Notes: generated by a model not told the origin, from the letters alone. A stretch of DNA of 38,740 nt from Alphaproteobacteria bacterium UBA6149 (GCA_002423155.1 DIUV01000019.1:1-38740); one strand, 5' to 3'; counted from the stretch's first letter, positions 13,656 to 22,329 are shown. Numbers and translations: made by a program.

Positions 13656-14605
13656 TGTAATGCCTCCAAAACTTTTTCCCGTAATTCGGGGGTGACTTCG
13701 GGGGTTTGTCCAAACCAGGCAGCAAAACCGGGGACGGCTTGATGTAATAACATGCCCAAACCATCAATGGTGGGTAAACCCGCTTTTTTTGCTTGGGTAA
13801 GCAAAGGGGTTTCCAGGGGATTATAAACTATATCGGTTACGAAACAATTTAGGGGGAGGTTTTGAAGATTGAGCTCTAAGGGTGGCTGTCCCTTCATTCC
13901 TAGGCTGGTAGTATTAACAATTAAGTCGGGAGCAAACTCCCTCTCCCCCTGGGAGAGGGGGGGGTGAGGGATGCCTCCAAACACAAAATCTTTCTTTGCT
14001 TGGCGGCTTCCCTCACCCCAACCCTCTCCCAGAGGGAGAGGGAGTTCGTCCTCCCATTTGATTATATCTATTAATATATTCGGAAATATTTTTTGTAATT
14101 TTTCACTTAAATCAAACGCTTTTTCATACGTGCGGTTTAATATTTGCAAATGCTTAAGCCCAGCAGAAGCTAAACCAGCCACCACTGCCCTTGCCGCCCC
14201 GCCCGCGCCAATTACCAAAGCTTTCTTAACTTGCAATTCGGGAGCAGATTGGCGAATATTTTCCATAAACCCATAAGCATCGGTATTACTACCACTCAAA
14301 GTTCCATCCGCTTCCACCACAATGGTATTCACCGCCCCAATACTTGCGGCAAACTCATCCACCCGATCGACCAACAAAAAAGCTTTTTCCTTATGAGGAA
14401 CGGTAACATTACAGCCGCGAAAGCCCATTAGACCCAAGCTGCGCAAGGCTTGCTCTAAATTTTCTGGCGCGACCGCCAAAGGAATATAAGCGCCATCGAT
14501 ATTATATTTTTTTAGCCAGAATTCATGCAAAATGGGGGAAAGTGAATGGGCAACCGGCCAGCCCATTACCCCGGCTATTTTAGCTTTGCCTGTTCTTGCC
14601 GCCAT
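13643..14605 (-). CDS. aroE: Shikimate dehydrogenase with in-frame repeat insertion
   Basis: A 320-residue shikimate 5-dehydrogenase (NADPH), usually about 270-285 residues. Seen: substrate site VAHSLSPILHEFWL, catalytic Lys72 in NVTVPHKEKA, Asp109 in SNTDAYGF, NADP site ALVIGAGGAARAV, NRTYEKA, and VNTTSLGM; C-terminal TIDGLGMLLHQAVPGF. Between IIKWED and DLIVNTTS about 39 residues (roughly 187-225, with LPLPLGEGWGEG and HPPLSQGERE) are translated from a palindromic repeat (13935-14046). The reading frame is kept and all catalytic motifs remain, so the enzyme may tolerate it as a surface loop. It follows the DUF299 gene by one base and overlaps coaE. Confidence 0.92.
   Translation of the reverse strand: MAARTGKAKIAGVMGWPVAHSLSPILHEFWLKKYNIDGAYIPLAVAPENLEQALRSLGLMGFRGCNVTVPHKEKAFLLVDRVDEFAASIGAVNTIVVEADGTLSGSNTDAYGFMENIRQSAPELQVKKALVIGAGGAARAVVAGLASAGLKHLQILNRTYEKAFDLSEKLQKIFPNILIDIIKWEDELPLPLGEGWGEGSRQAKKDFVFGGIPHPPLSQGEREFAPDLIVNTTSLGMKGQPPLELNLQNLPLNCFVTDIVYNPLETPLLTQAKKAGLPTIDGLGMLLHQAVPGFAAWFGQTPEVTPELREKVLEALQCSS
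13935..14046. repeat. Family P palindromic repeat, copy 1 (inside aroE)
   Basis: The outer arms aactccctctcccc (from 13935) and gagagggagtt (to 14046) each also form their own hairpin (ccctctccc/gggagaggg type). Inner ggggtgaggga pairs with tccctcacccc. The same plan occurs at 22902-23074 and, split, at 27540-27873. It is an in-frame insertion in aroE. Confidence 0.8.
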
Positions 14606-14606
14606 A

Positions 14607-15443
14607 TTAAAGCATCTCTTTATGAGTTAAGCGTTTTTCTAAATGTTTTTGCTGATATTGGATAATGGTTGCTGCGGTTTCTTCTACTGAACGGCGGGTT
14701 ACATCAATGACCGGCCAATGATTTTTGGTAGCAAGTTTGCGTAATTCGGCAAGCTCTTCTAAAACTTGGTCACGCTCAACATAGTTCGTATCCGCCGCTT
14801 GGTTGATGGATTGCAAGCGGCTGGTACGGATTTGGATTAATCGATCCGGGTCAATGGTTAACCCAACCACCACGGGGCGGCGTAAATTGGGCAAATTATC
14901 GGGCAGGGGGCAACCATGCACAAAGGGAATATTGGCGGCCTTAAAACCGCGATTGGCTAAATATACACAAGTGGGGGATTTGGAGGTGCGCGAAACCCCT
15001 AAAATCACTATGTCTGCATCTTCAAGCTCCCAGGCGCCTTGTCCGTCATCATGCGAAAGGGTGAAATTAATAGCTTCCACGCGGGAAAAATATTCTTCCG
15101 AAAGCACATATTGCCGCCCTGGAACTGAGGAAATTTTCGCACCGAGATAAGCGGCGATTTCGGTAACCGGGCGGGCGAGAATGGGAATGGAGGGCAGACC
15201 GCGTGAATGGCAGAATTCTTTAACTTGATCGCGTAAATCGCGGCTAACCAGAGTGTACATCACCACTCCCGGATGGGCGGCCACCCCTTCGAGCACTTTT
15301 TCTAACTGCCGCGCGGTGCGAATCAACGGCCAAACATGCTCTTGCGCCTCGACATCTTCAAACTGCGCCAAAGTCGCGCGTGCTACGCTGCTAACCGTTT
15401 CGGCAGTGGAATCAGATACTAAATGCAGGTGAAAAGGAATCAT
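14607..15443 (-). CDS. Pyruvate, phosphate dikinase / PEP synthase regulatory protein (DUF299)
   Basis: A 278-residue bifunctional serine/threonine kinase and pyrophosphorylase of the PPDK/PEPS-regulatory family. The N-terminus FHLHLVSDSTAETVSSVARA is a family signature, and the P-loop-like GVSRTSKSPTCVYLANRG lies near residues 149-166. It switches PPDK or PEP synthase off and on by (de)phosphorylating an active-site Thr, controlling pyruvate to PEP flux. In other alphaproteobacteria this gene lies at the origin beside hemE; here it is four bases from parB and one base from aroE, so probably co-transcribed with both. maf, often next to it, is absent. Confidence 0.92.
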   Translation of the reverse strand: MIPFHLHLVSDSTAETVSSVARATLAQFEDVEAQEHVWPLIRTARQLEKVLEGVAAHPGVVMYTLVSRDLRDQVKEFCHSRGLPSIPILARPVTEIAAYLGAKISSVPGRQYVLSEEYFSRVEAINFTLSHDDGQGAWELEDADIVILGVSRTSKSPTCVYLANRGFKAANIPFVHGCPLPDNLPNLRRPVVVGLTIDPDRLIQIRTSRLQSINQAADTNYVERDQVLEELAELRKLATKNHWPVIDVTRRSVEETAATIIQYQQKHLEKRLTHKEML

Positions 15444-15446
15444 AAA

Positions 15447-16427
15447 TTATGCCGCATCGCCTAGTCGTTGTAAAATACAATCTAGCTGCGCCAAAGAATC
15501 ATAATGAATAACTATTTCACCGCGCTGATTATGATCGTTTATCACCACTGCCAACCCTAAATTAGCCGATAAAGTTTGCTCAAGAGCGACAATATCTTCA
15601 TCTTTTTGATAACGCGAAACATTAGGGGTGCTGGGTCGGGCAGGGCGTGAAGTGGGCGCATCATTGGCATTGCTTACATTGCCTGAACGGCAGATATTTT
15701 CTGTTTGGCGCACATTTAAGCCGCGCTTTATTACTTCTTCAACTAATTCAACTGCGTTGGGTGCATTTAACAATGCGCGCGCATGCCCCATAGAAATTTT
15801 ATCATTTTCCAAATAATTTTTTATTACTGCAGGCAGGGTGAGCAAACGCAATAAATTCGCCACATGGCTACGGCTCTTGCCAACAATCTGGGCGAGTTCT
15901 TCTTGGGTATGGCTGAATTCATCAATCAACCGCTGATAACCCGCGGCTTCCTCCAGTGGGGTTAAATCTTGACGCTGAATATTTTCTATTAATGCCAGTT
16001 CTAACGCTTGCTGGTCATTAATATCGCGGATAATTGCGGGAATTTGCCCAAGCTCGGCAATTTTTGCCGCACGCCAACGCCGCTCTCCCGCAATGATTTC
16101 ATATTTTGCGGACGCCGAAACGATTGGGCGCACAATAATCGGCTGCATTATGCCGTTTTTACGGATTGAATCGGCTAATTCCTGCAAATATTGATCGGTA
16201 AATTTGGTGCGCGGCTGGAACTGACCCGAAGTTATTTCGTCTAAATTAAGCAAGGCAACATTTTCGCCGTGATTATCGCCTTTATGTTCACCATGAGCGA
16301 TATCGCTTTTATAATCATCCGCCATTTTGCTGTAATCATCCGCCATTAAGGCGGATAATCCCCGACCTAATCCTTTTTGTTGAAGTGGGGCTTTTTGTTG
16401 AGGCGGGTTTTTGGGTTGTATTGACAT
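15447..16427 (-). CDS. parB: Chromosome-partitioning protein ParB
   Basis: A 326-residue ParB, the CTP-dependent clamp that loads at parS and spreads. The N-terminal KGLGRGLSALM (residues ~18-28) is the ParA-contacting motif. The nuclease-like/CTPase domain shows SGQFQPRTKF, then IIVRP and IIAGERRWRAAKIAELGQIPA. ENIQRQDLTPLEEA and the helix-turn-helix TQEELAQIVGKSRSHVANLLRLL follow. An internal near-repeat MADDYSKMADDYKSD lies at residues ~28-42. The C-terminal ~50 residues form the dimerisation domain. It is transcribed with parA (9 nt gap). Three parS matches occur in the window (17792, 19718, 33918). Confidence 0.96.
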   Translation of the reverse strand: MSIQPKNPPQQKAPLQQKGLGRGLSALMADDYSKMADDYKSDIAHGEHKGDNHGENVALLNLDEITSGQFQPRTKFTDQYLQELADSIRKNGIMQPIIVRPIVSASAKYEIIAGERRWRAAKIAELGQIPAIIRDINDQQALELALIENIQRQDLTPLEEAAGYQRLIDEFSHTQEELAQIVGKSRSHVANLLRLLTLPAVIKNYLENDKISMGHARALLNAPNAVELVEEVIKRGLNVRQTENICRSGNVSNANDAPTSRPARPSTPNVSRYQKDEDIVALEQTLSANLGLAVVINDHNQRGEIVIHYDSLAQLDCILQRLGDAA

Positions 16428-16436
16428 ATTTATCTC

Positions 16437-17231
16437 CTAAGCCGCATTATTTAGTTTTTTGGCGCGCTCAATCTCGCGCTTTAATAATTCTTTTGCTAGC
16501 TGCAAATAAGCTTGCGAACCGCGGCAGCGCATATCATAAATTAAAGCAGGCTTGCCAAAAGAGGGGGCTTCGGACATGCGCACATTACGAGGAATAGTGG
16601 TTTGAAAAACTAAATCACCCAAAAATCCACGTACATCTTCTTCAATATGTTCGGTTAATTTATTGCGTTTGTCATACATAGTTAGCACCACGCCGAGAAT
16701 GTCCAAACTATTATTCATCTGCCTTTGCACTAATTTGATGGTTTTTAGCAAATGACTGAGTCCTTCTAAGGCATAAAATTCACACTGTAGGGGGATAAAA
16801 ACTGATTGAGCCGAAGTAAGGGCATTAATAGTCACCAAGCCTAAAGAAGGGGGGCAATCAATCAGCACATAATCATAATTTACTTCACAAGATTGCAAAG
16901 TTTGGCGCAAACGATACTCGCGCTGGGGTAAATTCACCAACTCAATTTCGGCTCCCGATAAATCAATGGTAGAAGGAATTACCGAAAGATTAGGAATTTC
17001 AGTTTTTTGTTGCGCTTGTGGAACGGTTTTGCTGCCAATCAAAATATCATAGGAAGTTATTTTGCGCAAATCGGGCGTAATCCCCAAACCCGTGCTGGCA
17101 TTGCCTTGCGGATCTAAATCAATTAGCAAAACTTGCTTGCCAATCGCCGCTAAAGCCGTGGCAAGATTAACTGCGGTGGTGGTTTTACCCACGCCGCCTT
17201 TTTGATTAACTATCGATATAATCCGAGTCAT
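16437..17231 (-). CDS. parA: Chromosome-partitioning ATPase ParA
   Basis: A 264-residue ParA/Soj. Deviant Walker A NQKGGVGKTTTAVNLA (residues 8-23), Walker A' LLIDLDPQGNASTGLG, and Walker B YDYVLIDCPPSLG are all intact. There is no N-terminal DNA-binding extension, as in chromosomal (type Ib-like) ParA. It binds nucleoid DNA with ATP and is stimulated by ParB to move the origin region. Its ATG overlaps the rsmG stop (ATGA), and parB follows after 9 nt, so expression is coupled to mnmG-rsmG. Confidence 0.96.
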   Translation of the reverse strand: MTRIISIVNQKGGVGKTTTAVNLATALAAIGKQVLLIDLDPQGNASTGLGITPDLRKITSYDILIGSKTVPQAQQKTEIPNLSVIPSTIDLSGAEIELVNLPQREYRLRQTLQSCEVNYDYVLIDCPPSLGLVTINALTSAQSVFIPLQCEFYALEGLSHLLKTIKLVQRQMNNSLDILGVVLTMYDKRNKLTEHIEEDVRGFLGDLVFQTTIPRNVRMSEAPSFGKPALIYDMRCRGSQAYLQLAKELLKREIERAKKLNNAA

Positions 17232-17854
17232 GAGGTTTTTCTCGTAAGGCGCTGAACTTCAATAATATTTACCAAAGCATTAGTGCTGCTGGGGTGCAGG
17301 GTGAACTCAGCATCCCAGAAGTTTTTTGCTTCTTCTAACTCTTTAGTATAATTCTCGCCCTTGGGAAAGAGGCATTGTGTGTTTTCTTGAAAAAAAGATT
17401 CGGAAAATGCCAATAATTTATTTAAACTCGCACATCCACGCGAAGTAATAGTGCTAACTGTTGGTATTTGCAAATTTTCTATCCGCTCATTATGTATTTC
17501 TACCGCCACACCTAAACTCCGCGCCACCTCACGGAGAAAAATACATTTCTTACGGTCACTCTCAACTAGATGCACATTCGTACAACCGAGCGTCGCCAAA
17601 ACCATTCCAGGGAATCCTGCGCCGCTGCCAAAATCTAACAACACTCCGTTTTTATCCTTTAGCAAAGGAAATAATTGCGCGGAATCGGCAAAATGTCGCT
17701 CCCAAATATTAGGCAAAGTGGAAGCACTCACCAAATTAATTTTTGCCTGCCAGCGCATTAAAAGTGCCGCGTAAGTCTCTAATTGTTCAATTGTTTCACG
17801 TGGAACATTTTTGAAAAAGTCGGGCAGGGCGGCAGAGGAGGGGGCAGAAATCAT
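17228..17854 (-). CDS. rsmG: 16S rRNA (guanine527-N7)-methyltransferase
   Basis: A 208-residue RsmG (GidB), methylating G527 of 16S rRNA with S-adenosylmethionine. Seen: NVPRETIEQLETYAALLMRWQ (cut short here) at the start, the FADSAQLFPLL segment, SAM motif LLDFGSGAGFPGMVLA, and VESDRKKCIFLREVARSLG. The codons for the N-terminal NVPRETI contain a parS site (17792-17807), a placement shared with many bacteria. It is linked by 4-nt overlaps to mnmG before it and parA after it. Confidence 0.95.
   Translation of the reverse strand: MISAPSSAALPDFFKNVPRETIEQLETYAALLMRWQAKINLVSASTLPNIWERHFADSAQLFPLLKDKNGVLLDFGSGAGFPGMVLATLGCTNVHLVESDRKKCIFLREVARSLGVAVEIHNERIENLQIPTVSTITSRGCASLNKLLAFSESFFQENTQCLFPKGENYTKELEEAKNFWDAEFTLHPSSTNALVNIIEVQRLTRKTS
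17792..17807. other. parS site 1 (within rsmG)
   Basis: TGTTTCACGTGGAACA; on the other strand TGTTCCACGTGAAACA, an exact match to the classical parS consensus TGTTNCACGTGAAACA bound by ParB. It lies about 1.4 kb from the parB start. Confidence 0.93.
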
Positions 17855-19704
17855 TTTTTATGGCTCCGCATATAGGTCAACACTGCCGCCACAGCAGCAG
17901 GAGTTACCCCCGGAATCCGCGAAGCGGCGCCGATGGTTACTGGACGCCCCGATTTTAGTTTCTCGCGCATTTCCGTAGAAAGTGCCGCTAATAAATCATA
18001 ATCTAAATCCAGAGGGATATTTATGTTTTCATCACGTAAAAAGGCGGCAATGTCACGTTCTTGACGATCTAAATAGCCATCATAAAGCGCATCTATATGT
18101 AAGGCTTCTTTTACATCCGCGGAGAGATTGTCTATTTTGGGCCATAATTCGCTTAGTTTTTCTGGCTGCATATCTTGGTGATGCAACAAAGAAAATAAAG
18201 TACGGGGAATGCCATCTTTATTTACATGCACATTATGTTTTGCCAAAACGCTAGGTGAATATTCCAGCTCGCGCAATTCTTGTTTTGCTTGCGAAATAGC
18301 TTTTTCCTTATGGGTAAATTGTTTTTTGCGTTCATCCGAAATCAAGCCGATTGCCATACCTAAACTAGTTAAACGACGATCAGCATTATCTGCACGTAAA
18401 GTTAAACGATATTCGGAACGGGAAGTGAACATGCGATAAGGTTCGGTGACACCCAAAGTGGTGAGATCGTCAATCATTACCCCGATATATCCATCACTGC
18501 GTTTTAACAGAAAAGGAGCATTACCAGAAACTTTTAAAGCCGCATTTGCCCCAGCGATTAATCCTTGCCCACCGGCTTCTTCATACCCAGTAGTGCCATT
18601 TATTTGCCCAGCGAAGAATAAGCGGGGAATTTTTTTACATTCTAAAGTCGGCAACAACTCGCGTGCGTCGATATAATCATATTCAATTGCATAACCAGGG
18701 CGGAGCATAATCGTATTTTCTAACCCCGGAATGGTTTTTAACAAGGCGAGCTGTACTTCTTCAGCTACCGAAGTGGAAATGCCGTTGGGATAAACCGTGT
18801 AATCATCCAGCCCTTCGGGTTCTAAAAAAATCTGATGCGAGGTCTTGGCGGCAAAGCGTACCACCTTATCCTCAATCGAAGGACAATAACGTGGGCCGCG
18901 GCTAGAAATCTGTCCCGAATAAATCGGCGCCAGATGCAAACCTTCACGCAACACCTGATGACTGGCTTCGGTAGTTCGGGTGATATAACAAGCAATTTGC
19001 GGAACCAGTACTTTTTCAGTTAAAGTGGACATGGGCACGGGCGGCTCATCGCCGGGTTGCGGCTCTAAAATATTCCAGTTAATTGTGCGTCCGTCTAAAC
19101 GGGGAGGGGTTCCGGTTTTCAAGCGCCCCATACGCAGGTCGAATCTTTTTAGGGTTTTGGATAAGCCTATCGAGGGCTCTTCATCAACCCGACCAGCGGA
19201 TTTGATGGCGGTGCCAATATGAATTTGCCCGTCTAAGAAAGTTCCGGTGGTGAGTACCACCGCCCCGGTATGATATGCTTCCCCGGTTGCCCCCACTACC
19301 GCGACCACTTCATTAGTATCCGAGAGCAATAAATCTTCTGCCGAATCTTCGATGATGGTTAGGTTAGGGTAGTCGCGCAAAATATTTTGCATAGCCTGAC
19401 GATAAAGTTTGCGATCCGCTTGGGCTCTGGGGCCATAAACTGCAGGCCCTCGACTGCGATTTAACATGCGATAATGGATGCCAGCCTGGTCGGTTACTCT
19501 TGCCATCAAGCCATCCAGCGCATCTATTTCTCTTACCAAGGTTCCTTTTGCCACGCCGCCAATCGCCGGATTACAAGACATTTCACCTAAATTAGCAAAT
19601 TTTTTGGTAAGCAGAAGCGTATTTGCCCCCATTCTTGCCGCCGCCGCGGCTGCTTCACAACCTGCATGACCGCCACCTATTACTACTACATCGTATTTTT
19701 TCAC
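17851..19704 (-). CDS. mnmG: tRNA uridine-5-carboxymethylaminomethyl modification enzyme MnmG
   Basis: A 617-residue FAD enzyme which with MnmE installs cmnm5 groups at wobble U34 of tRNAs. The FAD-binding motif is VVIGGGHAGCEAAAAAARMG at the N-terminus. The GidA signatures GPAVYGPRAQADRKLYR and GRLKTGTPPRLD follow, with the redox Cys in SCNPAIGG. GQINGTTGYEEAGGQGLIAG and the C-terminal helical domain (IPGVTPAAVAAVLTYM) complete it. The length is normal. It overlaps rsmG by 4 nt. Upstream, between it and mnmE, is a perfect parS palindrome (19718-19733). Confidence 0.96.
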   Translation of the reverse strand: MKKYDVVVIGGGHAGCEAAAAAARMGANTLLLTKKFANLGEMSCNPAIGGVAKGTLVREIDALDGLMARVTDQAGIHYRMLNRSRGPAVYGPRAQADRKLYRQAMQNILRDYPNLTIIEDSAEDLLLSDTNEVVAVVGATGEAYHTGAVVLTTGTFLDGQIHIGTAIKSAGRVDEEPSIGLSKTLKRFDLRMGRLKTGTPPRLDGRTINWNILEPQPGDEPPVPMSTLTEKVLVPQIACYITRTTEASHQVLREGLHLAPIYSGQISSRGPRYCPSIEDKVVRFAAKTSHQIFLEPEGLDDYTVYPNGISTSVAEEVQLALLKTIPGLENTIMLRPGYAIEYDYIDARELLPTLECKKIPRLFFAGQINGTTGYEEAGGQGLIAGANAALKVSGNAPFLLKRSDGYIGVMIDDLTTLGVTEPYRMFTSRSEYRLTLRADNADRRLTSLGMAIGLISDERKKQFTHKEKAISQAKQELRELEYSPSVLAKHNVHVNKDGIPRTLFSLLHHQDMQPEKLSELWPKIDNLSADVKEALHIDALYDGYLDRQERDIAAFLRDENINIPLDLDYDLLAALSTEMREKLKSGRPVTIGAASRIPGVTPAAVAAVLTYMRSHKK

Positions 19705-19717
19705 AAATCCTCGTCAA

Positions 19718-19733
19718 TGTTTCACGTGAAACA
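19718..19733. other. parS site 2 (mnmE-mnmG intergenic)
   Basis: TGTTTCACGTGAAACA, a perfect 16-bp palindrome and an exact parS consensus match. It sits in the 65-nt gap between mnmE and mnmG, where ParB loading could also affect transcription of the mnmG-parAB unit. Confidence 0.95.
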
Positions 19734-19769
19734 AAACTTTGTTACACAGTTTATTTATTACGCAGAAAA

Positions 19770-21086
19770 TTATTTTCCTATGCAGAAGGAGGAAAAGATC
19801 TTTCCCAACACATCTTCTACACCAATTGCTCCAGTAATACGCCCAATTGCATCGGCTGCCAAGCGTAATTCTTCGGCTTTTAATTCGGGGGGAGCGACGT
19901 TAAAAAAGCTTTCCAAATGCGCCAAAGCATGAAGAAAAGCCTCTCGATGGCGCGCCCGAGTAATCAGCGGGTCGCTGCCGCCACTCAGTGCTTGTAGGCG
20001 TCCCGTCAATATTTTTACCAATTCATCAAGACCTAACTGGTTTTTTGCTGACAGGCGCACGATGCAATCATGCTCTAACACTATATCTGGTGAATATACA
20101 TCAATTTTATTAATAACCACCACATCATATTGTGTTAAATCTCTCGCCTGAGTGGCGAGTTCTGCCGCGTCCAGCATCAATATTTTTATATCCGCTTGTT
20201 CAGCTTTTAACAACGCACGGCGGATGCCCTCGGCTTCTATAATATCCGGATTTTCTCGCATTCCTGCGGTATCTGCCAAAGTTAGTGCATAGCCGTTCAG
20301 ATCCAGGCTAACTTCTAAAACATCTCTGGTGGTTCCGGCGACATCGGAAACAATCGCCACTTCCCGCCGTGCGAGCGCGTTTAACAAAGTGGATTTACCC
20401 ACATTGGGCGCGCCCAGCAAAATGGCATAAGCCCCCTCACGGATTTTTTCGCCGCGCCCACCATCGGCGAGCAGTTCTTTTATTTTATTTTGGATTACTT
20501 CCACTTCCGCATCTAATGCCTGATAAGTTTCGGGGGGGATGTCTTCATCGGGAAAATCTAAATGGGCTTCCATCCAAGCGCGCGAGCTAATTAAATCTGT
20601 ACGCAAATTTTGGCTGATTTCTGATAAAGCCCCTTCCATCTGGCGTAATGCCTGACGTTTTTGCGCGGCAGTCTCCGCATCAATCAAATCCGCCAGCCCT
20701 TCCGCTTCCGCTAAATCTAATTTGCCATTGGTCAATGCCCGACGGGCAAATTCACCTGCTTCTGCCAGACGAAAATTTTCCACCTGACTTAAAACTTCCA
20801 GCAATTCGGAGCGCACCGCACGGCTACCGTGATGGTGTATTTCTAAAATATTTTCTCCCGTAAAACTATGCGGTGCCGAAAACCACAGCAACAAGGCTGA
20901 ATCTATTTTTTCACCTGTGTGGGGATTATATAAATTATGCAACGCAGCCAAACGCGCAACCAAAGGTTTTTTTACCCCCAAGGCCCCCAAAGCCTGCTCC
21001 GCCTGCTCACCAGAAATGCGCAAAATTGCCACACCAGCTCGACCAGCAGGAGTCGCAGGAGCAAAAATTGTTTTCTGATTGACCAT
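19770..21086 (-). CDS. mnmE: tRNA modification GTPase MnmE
   Basis: A 438-residue MnmE (TrmE/ThdF). Seen: N-terminal formyl-THF-binding domain (FAPATPAGRAGVAILRISG), then HHHGSRAVRSELLE and the helical domain. The G domain has GAPNVGKSTLLNALARREVA (G1), DVAGTTRDV (G2), LADTAGM (G3) and NKID (G4). The essential C-terminal Cys is in FCIGK. It partners with MnmG to modify U34 of tRNA. mnmE is upstream of mnmG on the same strand but separated by a parS-containing gap. The start follows MVNQKTIFAPAT; no strong ribosome-binding site is visible. Confidence 0.96.
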   Translation of the reverse strand: MVNQKTIFAPATPAGRAGVAILRISGEQAEQALGALGVKKPLVARLAALHNLYNPHTGEKIDSALLLWFSAPHSFTGENILEIHHHGSRAVRSELLEVLSQVENFRLAEAGEFARRALTNGKLDLAEAEGLADLIDAETAAQKRQALRQMEGALSEISQNLRTDLISSRAWMEAHLDFPDEDIPPETYQALDAEVEVIQNKIKELLADGGRGEKIREGAYAILLGAPNVGKSTLLNALARREVAIVSDVAGTTRDVLEVSLDLNGYALTLADTAGMRENPDIIEAEGIRRALLKAEQADIKILMLDAAELATQARDLTQYDVVVINKIDVYSPDIVLEHDCIVRLSAKNQLGLDELVKILTGRLQALSGGSDPLITRARHREAFLHALAHLESFFNVAPPELKAEELRLAADAIGRITGAIGVEDVLGKIFSSFCIGK

Positions 21087-21172
21087 AAAATTGCTTTTTA
21101 TTTATAATTTGCTTTTTTGGGGGGGTAATCACATACTATGTTTTGGTTGTTAATACAATAGAGCGATAAAAA

Positions 21173-22156
21173 ATGCCCTACGCTATTCAAGTTCATCAAA
21201 CGGGAGCACCCGAAAATCTCATCTGGGAAGAAGTTCCGCTAGCGGAACTTTCGCCGAAGGAGGTGAGGGTGCGCCATACGGCGATTGGGGTGAATTATAT
21301 AGATATTTATCATCGCAACGGAACTTACCCCCTAAAAACCCCGTTTATTCCCGGTATGGAGGCCGCAGGGGTGATTGAGGCGGTGGGCGCAGAGATTAGC
21401 CAATTTGCGGTGGGCGATCGTGTGGCTTATGGCAAAGGACCAATCGGGGCTTATTGTGAATATCGTAACATCAACAGTGATATGTTGATAAAATTACCGC
21501 CTGCCATTGATGATGGCATCGCAGCAGCCGGGCTATTACGCGGATTGACCGTGCATTTTCTGGTGCGCAAAACTTTTTCTATCTCTCCCCATGTCACTAT
21601 CTTAGTACATGCAGCAGCAGGGGGCGTGGGGTTATTGCTGTGCCAATGGGCAAAATTATTGGGTGCGAATGTTATTGGCACGGTTAGTTCGGATGAAAAA
21701 GCGGAATTAGCCAAAAATAATGGCTGCGATGTGGTGATTAATTACAAAAAAGAAGATGTTTTGGCGAGAGTCAAGAAAGTCACCAGCGGAATGGGCGTAA
21801 ATGTGGTTTATGATGGGGTGGGGCGCGACACTTTCTTTTTGTCGCTCGATTGCCTGATGCCGCTGGGATTATTAGTTAGCTACGGGCAATCCTCGGGAGT
21901 AATTCCCGCTTTTTCGCCGCAAGAATTGCAAAAACGTGGCTCGTTATTCTTTACCCGCCCGAATTTGATTGATTATGTGCGTGCACCCGAAGATTATCTG
22001 ATTGCCGCTAGTGAATTTTTCTCGCATTTGCTGGAAGGCTCTTTGCAAATACATGTGGGGCAAACTTTTTGGCTGAATGATGCAGCCTCCGCACATCGGG
22101 CGCTGGAAGCTGGGACTACGACGGGGTCAACGATTTTGTTTCCTTTGGGGTGGTAG
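21173..22156 (+). CDS. qorA: Quinone oxidoreductase (zeta-crystallin/QorA type)
   Basis: A 327-residue zinc-free MDR enzyme close to bacterial QorA: AIQVHQTGAPENLIWEEVPL, GVNYIDIYHRNGTYP, GMEAAGVIEAVG, then LLRGLTVHFLVRKTF and the NADPH-site motif HAAAGGVGLLLCQWAKLLGA with a following VSSDEKAELAK. It reduces quinones one electron at a time with NADPH. It is divergent from mnmE and apparently monocistronic. It differs in sequence from the quinone reductase at 869-1834. The 3' end is overlapped antisense by a 55-residue frame (22127-22294). Confidence 0.9.
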   Translation: MPYAIQVHQTGAPENLIWEEVPLAELSPKEVRVRHTAIGVNYIDIYHRNGTYPLKTPFIPGMEAAGVIEAVGAEISQFAVGDRVAYGKGPIGAYCEYRNINSDMLIKLPPAIDDGIAAAGLLRGLTVHFLVRKTFSISPHVTILVHAAAGGVGLLLCQWAKLLGANVIGTVSSDEKAELAKNNGCDVVINYKKEDVLARVKKVTSGMGVNVVYDGVGRDTFFLSLDCLMPLGLLVSYGQSSGVIPAFSPQELQKRGSLFFTRPNLIDYVRAPEDYLIAASEFFSHLLEGSLQIHVGQTFWLNDAASAHRALEAGTTTGSTILFPLGW

Positions 22157-22294
22157 ATTACCTCCCATATTCGCGATGGCATCTTCCATTTCTTCTAAAG
22201 AAACTGGGTGTTTGGGCTTGGGCAGGCAACCCCTTAGTTCTCGTACATCGATTTTGCTGGGGTATTTTGCTGTCATTTCAGTGTCTTGCGTCAT
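22127..22294 (-). CDS. Small protein resembling an AbrB/MazE-type antitoxin C-terminus
   Basis: A 55-residue frame starting MTQDTEMTAKYPSKIDV, with AAGG about nine nt before the ATG and an in-frame stop upstream. The middle, LRGCLPKPKHPVSLEEMEDA, resembles the toxin-binding tail of AbrB/MazE-type antitoxins (pattern LRG-L-x-P...VSLEEMxxAI), but the usual N-terminal DNA-binding domain is missing. No toxin gene is adjacent. The 3' end is antisense to the last codons of qorA. It could be a solitary antitoxin remnant, a real small protein, or chance. Confidence 0.4.
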   Translation of the reverse strand: MTQDTEMTAKYPSKIDVRELRGCLPKPKHPVSLEEMEDAIANMGGNLPPQRKQNR

Positions 22295-22329
22295 GGTTGA
22301 TGCCTTGAGTTATATTTGTAATTAAGCTT

